A stretch of 64,000 nucleotides of DNA, from the NCBI RefSeq assembly GCF_003336675.1, contig NZ_QPII01000001.1, positions 372,001 to 436,000 of the forward strand, read 5' to 3'. Under the pieces are notes generated by a model. The model saw nothing but the letters and a program-made list of their open reading frames with translations. It did not search any database and had not been told where the DNA came from. The position numbers and the translations under genes were made by a program. Position 1 is the stretch's first letter. Each line of letters opens with the position of its first letter. Source of the DNA: Billgrantia montanilacus. GTDB taxonomy: Bacteria > Pseudomonadota > Gammaproteobacteria > Pseudomonadales > Halomonadaceae. This document shows positions 19,930 to 28,446 of this stretch, piece by piece.

Positions 19930-22209
19930 ATGGAAAGCAAGACGCCGATGCTCGAGGTTCTGCGACGGGTCATCCAGGAAGTGAACGGGGCACGCAACCT
20001 GGATGCAGCCCTGGCCACCATGGTGCGTCGTATTCGAAAGGCCATGCACACCGATGTGTGCTCCTTTTACCTCTACGACCCTGACATCGAAGAGCTGGTT
20101 TTGATGGAGACCATCGGTCTCCACAGCCGCGCCGTGGGGCGGGTCAGCCTGCGCGTGGGGGAAGGCCTGGTGGGGCTGGTGGCGGAGCGGGAGGAGCCGC
20201 TCAATCTCGAGGATGCACCGGCGCACCCCCGTTTCCGCTACTTCGAAGCGACCGGCGAGGAGCGCTATTCGAGCTTCCTCGGGGTGCCCATCATCCATCA
20301 GCGCCGCATGCTTGGCGTGTTGGTGGTACAGCAGAGCGAAAAGCGCCGCTACGATGAGGAAGACGAAGCCTTTCTCATCACCATGGGTGCGCAGCTGGCC
20401 GGCGTGCTGGCCCATGCCCTGGCCACCGGCAGCCTGACACGGCCGAGCCTGCCGGGTGGGCAGGCACTGTTCACCGGGGTTGCTGCATCGCCAGGCATGG
20501 CCATCGGCGAGGTCGTGGTCATCGCCCCGCCGGCGGACCTGAACAGCGTGCCGGACCTGGTGCCTACCGATGTCGAGCACGAGATAAGCCGCCTCCGCGT
20601 GGCTATCGGGCGTGTCCGTGAGGAGATCAAGGCCGCGGGGGAACGCCTGGCCAATCGGATTTCTGCCCAGGAACTGGCACTGTTCGAAGTCTATCAGCAG
20701 ATGCTCAGCGAGGCGGCTCTCTCCCAGGAGGTCGAGAAGCGCATTCGCGAAGGGCAGTGGGCGCCGGGTGCGTTGGCTGATGTGGTGCGCCGACACGTCC
20801 AGTACCTGGAGCGTGTCGACGACGACTATCTCAGAGAGCGCGCGGCTGATGTGCGCGATCTGGGGCGCCGCGTACTCGCCCATCTCCAGGAAGAGACGCC
20901 TCAGATTCCCGATACCTTTCCCGAGAGCACCATCCTGGTGGGCGACGAAATCAGCGTTGCCACGCTGGGTGAGGTGCCGCGGGAGCGTCTCACCGGGCTG
21001 GTTTCCGTGCGTGGCTCCAGCACCTCTCACGTTGCCATTATTGCCCGGGCCATGGGCATTCCCACCGTACTCGGCATGGTCGACCTTCCCCTGCCGCGCC
21101 TCTCCGGTGCCAGGGTGGTGCTGGATGGGCATCGCGGTCGCTTATTCGTGCGCCCTTCGGAAGAGCTGGAAAGCCGCTACCGCAGCCTGATTGCCGAGGA
21201 AGAAGCGCTGACCGAGGTGCTGGAGCACGAGCAGGACCTGCCCAGCGAGACCCCCGATGGCCATCTCATGCCTCTGATGGTCAATACCGGTCTGGCCATC
21301 GATATGGCGGTATCGCTGAAGAAGCGGATCAGCGGTGTCGGCCTGTATCGCACGGAAGTGCCGTTCATGATTGCCGAACGCTTTCCCGGCGAGCAGGAGC
21401 AGGCCCGGCTCTATCGCGATCAACTGGAAAGCTTCTCGCCGCTGCCGGTGGTCATGCGCACCCTCGATATCGGTGGTGACAAGGACCTGCCCTACTTCCC
21501 TATCGAGGAGGCCAACCCCTTCCTAGGCTGGCGCGGCATCCGTGTGACCCTCGACCATCCCGAAGTGCTCATGGTGCAGTTGCGCGCGATGCTGCGCGCC
21601 TCCTGCGGGCTCGACAACCTGCAGGTACTGCTGCCGATGGTGACCAATGTCGTCGAGGTCGACGACGCCCTGAAGCTGCTGGACCGGGCCATTCGCGAGC
21701 TGGGCGAGGAGGGGGTATCGGCGAAGCGCCCGCTGGTCGGGGTGATGCTGGAGGTGCCGGCAACGCTCTATCAGCTTGATGCCCTGGCGGAGCGCGCCGA
21801 CTTCTTCTCGGTGGGAAGCAACGACCTGACCCAATATCTGCTGGCCGTGGATCGCAACAACCCCAGAGTCGCCGACCTCTACGATGCCTGCCATCCGGCG
21901 GTGCTGTCAGCCATGTCCCGGCTGGCGGAGGAGTCAGGCAGACTCAGAAAGCCGATCTCGGTGTGTGGCGAGCTGGCCGGCGACCCGGCGGGCGCACTGC
22001 TGCTGATGGGGATGGGTTTCGACGCGCTATCGATGAACGCCCCCAGCCTGCCTCGTGTCCGCGCGGCCATTCGCCGAGTTTCGTTGAAAGCGGCACAAGA
22101 CCTGGTGCAGGAGACCCTGGCCCTGAATACCCCTGGAGCGGTGCGGAGCCACCTCTTTGCGCGGCTCAACGAATGGCAGCTGGCGCATCTGCTGCCACCA
22201 AGGGACTAA
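19930..22209 (+). CDS. ptsP: Nitrogen PTS phosphoenolpyruvate-protein phosphotransferase (EI-Ntr)
   Basis: EI-Ntr takes phosphate from phosphoenolpyruvate and passes it to NPr, feeding the nitrogen PTS that regulates nitrogen, potassium and carbon balance. An N-terminal GAF domain (about residues 10-165) precedes the PEP-utiliser N domain. The phospho-histidine is in GSSTSHVAIIARAMG (about residue 367), and the C-terminal PEP-binding barrel shows GVGLYRTEVPFM, DIGGDKDLPYF and SVGSNDLTQYLLAVDR. The length of 759 residues is normal. The ATG at 19930 is spaced about nine bases from GGAG; the ATG at 19921 is directly adjacent to it. Confidence 0.95.
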   Translation: MESKTPMLEVLRRVIQEVNGARNLDAALATMVRRIRKAMHTDVCSFYLYDPDIEELVLMETIGLHSRAVGRVSLRVGEGLVGLVAEREEPLNLEDAPAHPRFRYFEATGEERYSSFLGVPIIHQRRMLGVLVVQQSEKRRYDEEDEAFLITMGAQLAGVLAHALATGSLTRPSLPGGQALFTGVAASPGMAIGEVVVIAPPADLNSVPDLVPTDVEHEISRLRVAIGRVREEIKAAGERLANRISAQELALFEVYQQMLSEAALSQEVEKRIREGQWAPGALADVVRRHVQYLERVDDDYLRERAADVRDLGRRVLAHLQEETPQIPDTFPESTILVGDEISVATLGEVPRERLTGLVSVRGSSTSHVAIIARAMGIPTVLGMVDLPLPRLSGARVVLDGHRGRLFVRPSEELESRYRSLIAEEEALTEVLEHEQDLPSETPDGHLMPLMVNTGLAIDMAVSLKKRISGVGLYRTEVPFMIAERFPGEQEQARLYRDQLESFSPLPVVMRTLDIGGDKDLPYFPIEEANPFLGWRGIRVTLDHPEVLMVQLRAMLRASCGLDNLQVLLPMVTNVVEVDDALKLLDRAIRELGEEGVSAKRPLVGVMLEVPATLYQLDALAERADFFSVGSNDLTQYLLAVDRNNPRVADLYDACHPAVLSAMSRLAEESGRLRKPISVCGELAGDPAGALLLMGMGFDALSMNAPSLPRVRAAIRRVSLKAAQDLVQETLALNTPGAVRSHLFARLNEWQLAHLLPPRD

Positions 22210-22218
22210 AAACGCCCC

Positions 22219-22995
22219 ATGTGCCTGATTGCCTTTGACTATCGCCCGGGCAGCCGTTTTCCTCTGCGACTGGTTGCCAATCGCGACGAGTTCTATCAGC
22301 GTCCTTCGGCGCCCCTGGGTGCTTGGGCGGAGGCGCCGGATATCATCGGTGGACGCGACCTGGAGGCAGGCGGCAGCTGGCTGGCGGTGCACCGACGCGG
22401 CCGCTTCGCTGCCGTCACCAACGTGCGTGACCCCGCACTCAAGGTTGCCGCCGATGCCCCCAGTCGTGGCCATCTGGTGCGCGAGTCGCTGGAGTGCGCC
22501 GATCTCGCCGATTGGCTGCGGACACTCGCCGACGGAGACGGCTGGCGCTATGCCGGCTTCAATCTGTTGGCCGGCGAGATGGGCCGGCTCTGGCATCTGC
22601 ATCGCGGGCGTGATCGACTGATACTCGACGAGGTATCGCCCGGCGTCCATGGGCTCTCAAATGCCGGGCTGAATACGCCCTGGCCCAAGCTGATCAAGGC
22701 GCGCCAAGGGGTGGTCGAGGCACTGCGCCGCAACCGGTGGCCCGACGACGCCCTGTCGGCCATGGCCGATGAGGAACGCGCCCATGACGACCAGTTGCCC
22801 GATACCGGTATCAGCCTGGAGCTCGAGCGCCTGCTCTCGGCCCCCTTCATCATTGGCGAGCAGTATGGCACCCGGGCCATGAGCTGGCTGGAGTGGGACG
22901 CCGAGTGTGCCTCCATTCGTATAGGGGAGCGCCGCTTCGGTCCCGGCGGCACCTTTCACGGTGAAGATGAGGAGTGCGTGGCGCTTGCGCGCTAG
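22219..22995 (+). CDS. NRDE (TANGO2-type) family protein
   Basis: A 258-residue protein of the NRDE/TANGO2 family. It begins MCLIAFDYRPGS and carries the name-giving motif in ANRDEFYQRPS. The invariant Cys2 and the fold relate the family to Ntn hydrolases, but the biochemical role is unsettled; heme handling has been proposed for eukaryotic members. The gene starts nine bases after ptsP and has AAGGGA upstream, so it is likely co-transcribed. Residues GGRDLEAGGSWLAVHRRGRFAAVTNVRD are the conserved second block. Confidence 0.88.
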   Translation: MCLIAFDYRPGSRFPLRLVANRDEFYQRPSAPLGAWAEAPDIIGGRDLEAGGSWLAVHRRGRFAAVTNVRDPALKVAADAPSRGHLVRESLECADLADWLRTLADGDGWRYAGFNLLAGEMGRLWHLHRGRDRLILDEVSPGVHGLSNAGLNTPWPKLIKARQGVVEALRRNRWPDDALSAMADEERAHDDQLPDTGISLELERLLSAPFIIGEQYGTRAMSWLEWDAECASIRIGERRFGPGGTFHGEDEECVALAR

Positions 22996-23079
22996 CGGGC
23001 CACCAGGAATGTGCCGTCATGACACCCGTAGCCGGTCGGCGTACACTTGAATGATCAATGCGTTACCACAGGGATGAGA

Positions 23080-24468
23080 ATGCCCCCCGCTACCCACAAG
23101 GATCGCCTCTGGTCGCATCTTGTCTGGCCGCTGCTCTGGCCACTTCTGCTGGCACAGCTGCTGTTGGTGCTGCTCTGTCTGGCGGTCGGGCTCTTTCTCT
23201 GGCTGGCCACACCCGACCCCACCTCCTGGGCGGCGTCCGGCTGGCTGCTGTTGACGCTGCTGGCCGGTACCACACTGACCACGGCAGCCTTCCTGCTGCA
23301 GTTGCGTCACCGACTGCGTGAGTGCGAAGCCCGGATGGAGGATGGGCTGCAGCGCATGGAGCGGCTGCTGCTCGAGGCTGACCAGATTCTGCCGAGCTGG
23401 CTCGTTTCTCCGGCACTTCCCGTGGCTTTCAGTGACTCGCCACCCTCGCGAGTGGAGAAGCTCCAGGCCCGCGTGGCACAGTTGCATGCTCGCTTGAGTC
23501 AGGCGCCCGACCTGGCAGGCATGCTGATGTCGGTGTCGCGTCCGGCGCTGCTGCTCTATCAGGAACGCATTGTCGGCGCGAACCTGGCCATGGAACAGTT
23601 GCTTGGGGAGCGCGCCGAGGTGCTCGAGGGTGAGAGTTCCGAAAGTCGGTTACGCAGTGCATCTGAGAGTGACGACAAGCCCAGCGAAGTGCAGGTGCTC
23701 GATGCTGAAAATCGCTGGCGGCAGCTGGAGGTGGAGCGCTTCGAGGCCCGGGACTATCGGTTGCTGCTTTTCGGCGACCGCCATGATCGATTGCCGCAGC
23801 TCGGGGGACTGGTTGCCGCCCGCGAGCGGGCTCGGGAAGACTCGCGGCTCAAGTCCCGCTATCTGACCCTGCTCCAGCGTGAGCTGGAGCCGCTGTTGTC
23901 CGATCTTGCTGATGAAATGAAATGCGCCGACTGTGACCCCGTGCCAGGTAATTTCCCCGAGCTGCGCGAGCGCCTGGCAGATGTCGCCCTGCTGGTGAAG
24001 AGCCTTGCCGGTGACGGTATCGGCCAGGAATCATCCGATGGTTTGCTGGTGTCCGCCCCGGCTCTGCCGTTGCGTATCCTCATCGTCGATGACGGGCCGG
24101 TCAACCGAATGCTCGCCAGTCAGGTGCTGGAAGGGCAGGGGTTCGAGGTCAACTGCGTTGCCAGCGGCCAGGAAGCGCTGGAGCAACGGCAGGGGCAGCC
24201 CTACGACCTGGTGCTGATGGATATTTACATGCCGGACATGGACGGCATTGAAGCGACTCGGCGATGGCGTGAACTGGAGGCTAGCGATCCGGAGGGCTCT
24301 CGCAGCGTGCTGGTTGCCCTTACCGCCAATGCCAACGAGGAGGACCGGCGTCGCTTCCGCGAGGCCGGCATGGACGACTACCTGGCAAAGCCCTATGGCC
24401 CCCGAGCCTTGGTCGACCTGCTGCGCTACTGGCGTCCCGACGCGTTCGGGGAAGCCGCTACCCCATGA
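23080..24468 (+). CDS. Membrane-anchored response regulator (hybrid-kinase-like, no ATPase domain)
   Basis: The protein has about 462 residues. Two hydrophobic helices (WPLLWPLLLAQLLLVLLCL and WLLLTLLAGTTLTTAAFLL) are followed by a coiled region, a weak PAS-like stretch (residues about 150-240), and a C-terminal REC domain from about residue 335. REC residues are intact: IVDDGPVNRM, the phospho-acceptor in LMDIYMPDMDG, ALTANAN and the lysine in YLAKPY. A histidine-kinase ATPase domain is absent although the layout mimics BarA/GacS-type sensors. I chose the ATG at 23080, six bases after AGGG. The function is unknown. It precedes lgt by 31 bases. Confidence 0.8.
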   Translation: MPPATHKDRLWSHLVWPLLWPLLLAQLLLVLLCLAVGLFLWLATPDPTSWAASGWLLLTLLAGTTLTTAAFLLQLRHRLRECEARMEDGLQRMERLLLEADQILPSWLVSPALPVAFSDSPPSRVEKLQARVAQLHARLSQAPDLAGMLMSVSRPALLLYQERIVGANLAMEQLLGERAEVLEGESSESRLRSASESDDKPSEVQVLDAENRWRQLEVERFEARDYRLLLFGDRHDRLPQLGGLVAARERAREDSRLKSRYLTLLQRELEPLLSDLADEMKCADCDPVPGNFPELRERLADVALLVKSLAGDGIGQESSDGLLVSAPALPLRILIVDDGPVNRMLASQVLEGQGFEVNCVASGQEALEQRQGQPYDLVLMDIYMPDMDGIEATRRWRELEASDPEGSRSVLVALTANANEEDRRRFREAGMDDYLAKPYGPRALVDLLRYWRPDAFGEAATP

Positions 24469-24499
24469 TTCTGGACACATCTGCTTTGAGGTAACGGTT

Positions 24500-25306
24500 G
24501 TGAACTACCCCGACATCGATCCGGTTGCCATCTCGCTGGGTCCTTTTCAGGTCCACTGGTATGGCCTGATGTACGTGATCGGCTTTGTCGGCGCATGGTG
24601 GCTGGGGCGCCTGCGAGCCGAGCGCGTCGGCCTGACCCGGGACGACGTCGGCGACCTTCTCTTCTATGCCGCTATCGGCGTGGTGGTCGGCGGTCGCCTT
24701 GGCTATGCCCTGTTCTATGGCATGGGCCAATGGCTGGCCGATCCGCTGTGGGTGTTTCGCCTGTGGGATGGCGGCATGAGCTTCCATGGTGGGCTGATCG
24801 GGGTACTGCTGGCGGCACTCTGGTTTGCGCGCAGGAAGCGAATGGCCTTCTTCACGCTGACCGACTTCTTCGCCCCCATGGTACCCATCGGTCTGGGGGC
24901 AGGGCGGATCGGCAACTTCATCAATCGCGAACTGCCGGGGCGGGTCACCGAGCTGCCCTGGGGCATGCCGTTTCCCGGCATGGGCCCTCAGCCGCGCCAC
25001 CCCACGGCCCTCTACGAGGCCATTCTGGAAGGGGCTGTCCTGTTCGCGGTATTGTGGTGGGTCTCTGCGCTGCCGCAGCGCCGAGGCCTGGTTTCGGGGC
25101 TGTTCCTGCTGCTCTACGGCATGTTCCGTTTCCTGGTCGAGCTCTTCCGCCTGCCGGATTCCCATATCGGCTATCTCGCCTTCGACTGGTTCACCATGGG
25201 CATGCTGTTGACGCTGCCGATGATTGCCTTCGGCATCGTGTTGATCGTCTGGTCGCGCCACCAGCCGGTGGACCAGGTGTCACGAAGTGATACTCGGCCG
25301 GAATAG
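24500..25306 (+). CDS. lgt: Prolipoprotein diacylglyceryl transferase
   Basis: Lgt attaches diacylglycerol from phosphatidylglycerol to the lipobox cysteine of prelipoproteins in the inner membrane. The 268-residue protein shows HWYGLMYVIGF, RLWDGGMSFHGGL (essential region) and the signature GAGRIGNFINRE, and seven membrane segments are visible. The GTG at 24500 with GAGGT upstream gives the expected N-terminus (NYPDIDPVAISLGP). It is followed by thyA and folA as in many gammaproteobacteria. Confidence 0.95.
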   Translation: MNYPDIDPVAISLGPFQVHWYGLMYVIGFVGAWWLGRLRAERVGLTRDDVGDLLFYAAIGVVVGGRLGYALFYGMGQWLADPLWVFRLWDGGMSFHGGLIGVLLAALWFARRKRMAFFTLTDFFAPMVPIGLGAGRIGNFINRELPGRVTELPWGMPFPGMGPQPRHPTALYEAILEGAVLFAVLWWVSALPQRRGLVSGLFLLLYGMFRFLVELFRLPDSHIGYLAFDWFTMGMLLTLPMIAFGIVLIVWSRHQPVDQVSRSDTRPE

Positions 25307-25384
25307 GACGCGAGCCTGTGAGAAAGGTAGACTCTCGGCCTATCGATTATTCCATGCAAAAACCCCATGCAGAGTTCGCCAACG

Positions 25385-26239
25385 ATGCCTGACGACACTA
25401 TCCAGCCTGCGCTCGAGCAAACGCCACTCGAGCAGCCCCCGCTCGAAAAACCCTATCTGGACCTGATGCGGTTGGTGCTCGAACAGGGTGTGGAGCGCGA
25501 CGATCGCACCGGAGTGGGCACCCGCTCGGTTTTCGGTCACCAGATGCGCTTCGACCTGTCGCGTGGCTTTCCCCTGGTGACCACCAAGAAGCTGCACCTG
25601 CGCTCGATCATCCACGAGCTGCTGTGGTTCCTGCGTGGCGACACCAACATCGCCTATCTGCAGGAGAATGGAGTGCGTATCTGGGATGAGTGGGCAGACG
25701 AGAACGGTGATCTGGGCCCGGTCTATGGCTATCAATGGCGTAGCTGGCCCGACCCGCGTGGCGGCCATGTCGACCAGATCGTCACGCTGCTCGACCAGAT
25801 TCGCACCAACCCCGGCTCACGGCGACTGATCGTGTCGGCCTGGAACCCGGCGCTGGTCGACGAGATGGCGCTGCCGCCCTGTCACTGCCTGTTCCAGTTT
25901 CATGTGGCGAATGGACGTCTCTCCTGCCAGCTCTATCAGCGCAGCGCCGACATCTTTCTGGGAGTGCCCTTCAATATCGCCAGCTACGCGCTGCTGACGC
26001 AGATGATCGCTCAGGTCACGGGGCTGGAGCCCGGTGACTTCGTCCATACCCTGGGCGACGCTCATCTTTATCGCAATCACCTCGAGCAGGCCGAACTGCA
26101 GCTTTCGCGTACGCCGCGGGCGGCACCGCGGCTGGCGCTGGCACCGGGCGTCGACGACCTGTTCGACTTCCGCTTCGAGCATATCGCCATCGAAGGCTAT
26201 GACCCCCATCCCCATATCAAGGCCGAGGTGGCGGTATGA
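25385..26239 (+). CDS. thyA: Thymidylate synthase
   Basis: ThyA makes dTMP from dUMP using methylene-tetrahydrofolate. All family blocks are present: [29 protein letters not shown], the nucleophile cysteine in [29 protein letters not shown], and the C-terminal [10 protein letters not shown]. Relative to E. coli (which begins MKQYLELM) this protein has about 23 extra N-terminal residues containing three LEQxP-like repeats. The start could be 25385 or 25367; neither has a clear ribosome site. It overlaps folA by four bases, so both folate enzymes are coupled. Confidence 0.95.
   Translation: MPDDTIQPALEQTPLEQPPLEKPYLDLMRLVLEQGVERDDRTGVGTRSVFGHQMRFDLSRGFPLVTTKKLHLRSIIHELLWFLRGDTNIAYLQENGVRIWDEWADENGDLGPVYGYQWRSWPDPRGGHVDQIVTLLDQIRTNPGSRRLIVSAWNPALVDEMALPPCHCLFQFHVANGRLSCQLYQRSADIFLGVPFNIASYALLTQMIAQVTGLEPGDFVHTLGDAHLYRNHLEQAELQLSRTPRAAPRLALAPGVDDLFDFRFEHIAIEGYDPHPHIKAEVAV
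25412..25456 (+). repeat. Three 15-bp direct repeats in the thyA leader
   Basis: Three consecutive 15-base units starting CTCGAGCA, CTCGAGCA and CTCGAAAA encode [10 protein letters not shown] and LEKPY. They make up most of the N-terminal extension that other ThyA proteins lack, so the extension probably grew by in-frame slippage or duplication. Confidence 0.75.
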
Positions 26240-26754
26240 ATGATGAGACGCTGGTGCCGGTGGCGATGATCGCTGCGCTCTCCCGCAACCGGGTGATAGG
26301 CGTGGAGAACAAGCTGCCGTGGTACCTGCCGGAGGACCTCAAGTTCTTCAAGCGAATGACCCAGGCCAAGCCCCTGGTCATGGGGCGCAAGACCTTCGAG
26401 TCGATCGGGCGGCCCTTGCCCGGGCGGCTCAATATCGTGGTCACCCGGGACGAAACCTTCCGCCACGATGGCGTGCGGGTTTGCCACGACCTCGAGTCGG
26501 CGCTGTTCCTGGCCGACCAGCAGGCGACCATCGATGGCTGCGAGGAGATCATGGTGATGGGCGGCGGCGAAATCTATGTCCAGGCGCTACCCTTTGCCAG
26601 CCGGCTCTACCTCACCGAAGTGGATGTCGAAGTGGAGGGGGATGCCCGCTTTCCCGAGTTGGATGACGGACAGTGGGAGGAGGTGCAGCGTGTGCCCGGC
26701 CAGCCCGCCGAAGGCCAGCCCGCCTACAGTTTCGTGGAGTACCACCGCCGCTGA
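26236..26754 (+). CDS. folA: Dihydrofolate reductase
   Basis: FolA reduces dihydrofolate to tetrahydrofolate with NADPH and so recycles the folate used by ThyA. In the 172-residue protein the active-site segment is [19 protein letters not shown], with the acidic residue aligned to E. coli Asp27. The NADPH motifs [20 protein letters not shown] and MVMGGGEIY are intact. The start ATG overlaps the thyA stop (ATGA), a sign of translational coupling. The trimethoprim target residues look ordinary by eye. Confidence 0.95.
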   Translation: MNDETLVPVAMIAALSRNRVIGVENKLPWYLPEDLKFFKRMTQAKPLVMGRKTFESIGRPLPGRLNIVVTRDETFRHDGVRVCHDLESALFLADQQATIDGCEEIMVMGGGEIYVQALPFASRLYLTEVDVEVEGDARFPELDDGQWEEVQRVPGQPAEGQPAYSFVEYHRR

Positions 26755-26908
26755 CGAGGGTCGCCAGCCGGCGACATTTGTCAGCGCCCGGCTTCTGGCA
26801 CAAACTTGCTGGAGGCCTTGCCACTAGCCTCAGCTGTCTACCGACCAGCACGTCGATGATGACCCTGCCTGTAGATAGCCTGTCCGAGCCTGCCTGGAGG
26901 ATACCGGT

Positions 26909-28045
26909 TTGATCGATGAGCGTTCACTCCGCCTGCTGAATGACCTGGAAGTCTGCGCCGACACCGTCCTTGGCGAGCTGCACGGTTGTCGCGAACGAAT
27001 CCGCGAGCTGCAGGACCGGGTGGCCGAACTCGAGGCGGGACGCCGGGAACTGGAAGCGGCGCATGTTGAGATCGAGGCGGCGCGCCTGGAACTTGAAGAG
27101 GAGAATCGCGAACTCGACGAGCAGAACCGAGAACTGGAAGAGGACAACGCCCGGCTGCGAGAACGGCTGCGCAAGGGCGAGCCCGCACCCACGTTCCCGG
27201 GTACGTCGCGTCGCGCCCAGGGGCTTGCCGCGCTGATTGGTCACCGGCCGCGCGATGAAGCCCCGGCCGAGCAGGATAGCCCAAAGCATCAGCGTGAACC
27301 CGGTCAGCCAAGCGGCCTGGCTGCTTCGCAGGGCGACGATCGGCAACGGCCAGATCAGCCAGTCGAACGGAACGTGCCGGCGCAGGTTGGAAAAGAGGCT
27401 GGAATCGAGGGTGAAGCAGAAGGTGGAAAAGAGAGTCGAAAAGAGGGTGGAAAAGCGGGCGAAGAAGTTAAAGAAGGCAATGAGGTAGAGCAGGGCGAGC
27501 GGCAGGCGTCACTGCCCATCGAACAGGCGCCCTCTGCCGAGGTGCTGCTGGCCGAGTGGTACCAGCGCTATCCGGATACCTTCTTCAAGGGCCACACTCG
27601 ACCGTTGAAAGTGGGCATTCACCAGGATCTCGCCGCCCGGGAGCCCTGGCCCGAGAAGCTGGTGCGTCGCGCCCTGGCGGGGTACGTCAACCTGCCGCGC
27701 TACCTGAAGGCGGTGCGTGAAGGGGCCCAGCGCATCGACCTGGCCGGCCGGGCGGATGGCAGCGTCGATGCCCAGGCCGCCGAACACGCCCACCGCAAGC
27801 TCGAACGGCTTCAGGACGAACGTCGCCAGCGGGGCCAGTCCACAGGGCCCGGTCGTCGCCGTGTCGAGAAGAGCGCCAAAGGCAATCGAGCAAAAAAAAC
27901 CAATCGTGCCAGGGCCGACACACCTGGCTCTCATCCTTCTGCGCAGGAAACACCACCCTCCGCCCAAGCCGATCCGGAAGCGCGTATGGAGGAGAAGCTC
28001 TCGGCCCTGCTGGCCAAGCACAACGGCCAGCGCCATGAGCCCTGA
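26909..28045 (+). CDS. ProQ/FinO-domain RNA-binding protein with coiled-coil N-terminus
   Basis: The protein has 378 residues. Residues about 28-90 form a strongly charged coiled coil (repeats of REL/ELEE/NREL). Residues 105-205 are a low-complexity linker rich in E, K, G, Q and P. Residues about 208-300 match the ProQ/FinO domain (AEWYQRYPDTFF, RPLKVGIHQDL, VRRALAGYV, YLKAVREGAQRIDL). The tail is basic. ProQ/FinO domains bind structured RNA and small RNAs. The start is TTG, eight bases after GGAGG; no ATG occurs in frame for most of the protein. Classical ProQ has its RNA domain at the N-terminus, so this layout differs. Confidence 0.85.
   Translation: MIDERSLRLLNDLEVCADTVLGELHGCRERIRELQDRVAELEAGRRELEAAHVEIEAARLELEEENRELDEQNRELEEDNARLRERLRKGEPAPTFPGTSRRAQGLAALIGHRPRDEAPAEQDSPKHQREPGQPSGLAASQGDDRQRPDQPVERNVPAQVGKEAGIEGEAEGGKESRKEGGKAGEEVKEGNEVEQGERQASLPIEQAPSAEVLLAEWYQRYPDTFFKGHTRPLKVGIHQDLAAREPWPEKLVRRALAGYVNLPRYLKAVREGAQRIDLAGRADGSVDAQAAEHAHRKLERLQDERRQRGQSTGPGRRRVEKSAKGNRAKKTNRARADTPGSHPSAQETPPSAQADPEARMEEKLSALLAKHNGQRHEP
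27386..27469 (+). repeat. Seven degenerate 12-bp coding repeats in the ProQ-like linker
   Basis: Seven consecutive 12-base units (examples GTTGGAAAAGAG, GGTGGAAAAGAG, AGTCGAAAAGAG, GGTGGAAAAGCG) encode four-residue blocks such as VGKE, AGIE, GEAE, GGKE, SRKE and GGKA. The purine-rich strand is the coding one. Such a tract can change copy number by slippage without breaking the frame. Confidence 0.75.
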
Positions 28046-28446
28046 CGCACAGGGTTGACGGCTTGCCCTTGCCAGCCTTGTATCAGCGGGGCATCATGTG
28101 CAGGCTCATCGCTGCCAGGCAACTGTTTCGACAGGCCTGCGGCTGCGGTCCACGGGCGGGAAGCGCGCGGACTGCAATTTCAGGAGAAAGTTCCGAGGTG
28201 GAGGTAGGCCGCGAAGGAAAACAGTGTTTTTTCTTATTGCGTTCCCTCATTTCCCGGTATAGAGTTCTACCTGCGAGCATTGGACTATAACAAGGCTTCG
28301 CTGCGGTCATGTCCGGCCCTGGCCTCTTCCTGAGAAGGAACCGAGCCAAGCACGGCGGGACCCATGCCCGGCAAGCTACCTGTACGCATCATTCGGATTC
28401 GTGCAGTAACGATCGAAACAGTAAGCTAGTGAAAGGAACTATCGCG
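28046..28446 (+). promoter_or_regulatory. Porin gene leader, about 400 bases without a gene
   Basis: No coding frame here is convincing. The stretch 28215-28295 is AT-richer and holds possible promoter elements: TTGCGT (28237) with TATAGA (28258), although the 15-base spacing is short, and TATAAC (28286). If either is used, the porin mRNA would have a 5' leader of about 150-180 bases. AAAGGA at about 28432 is the ribosome site. I see no clear terminator for the ProQ-like gene. Confidence 0.4.
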
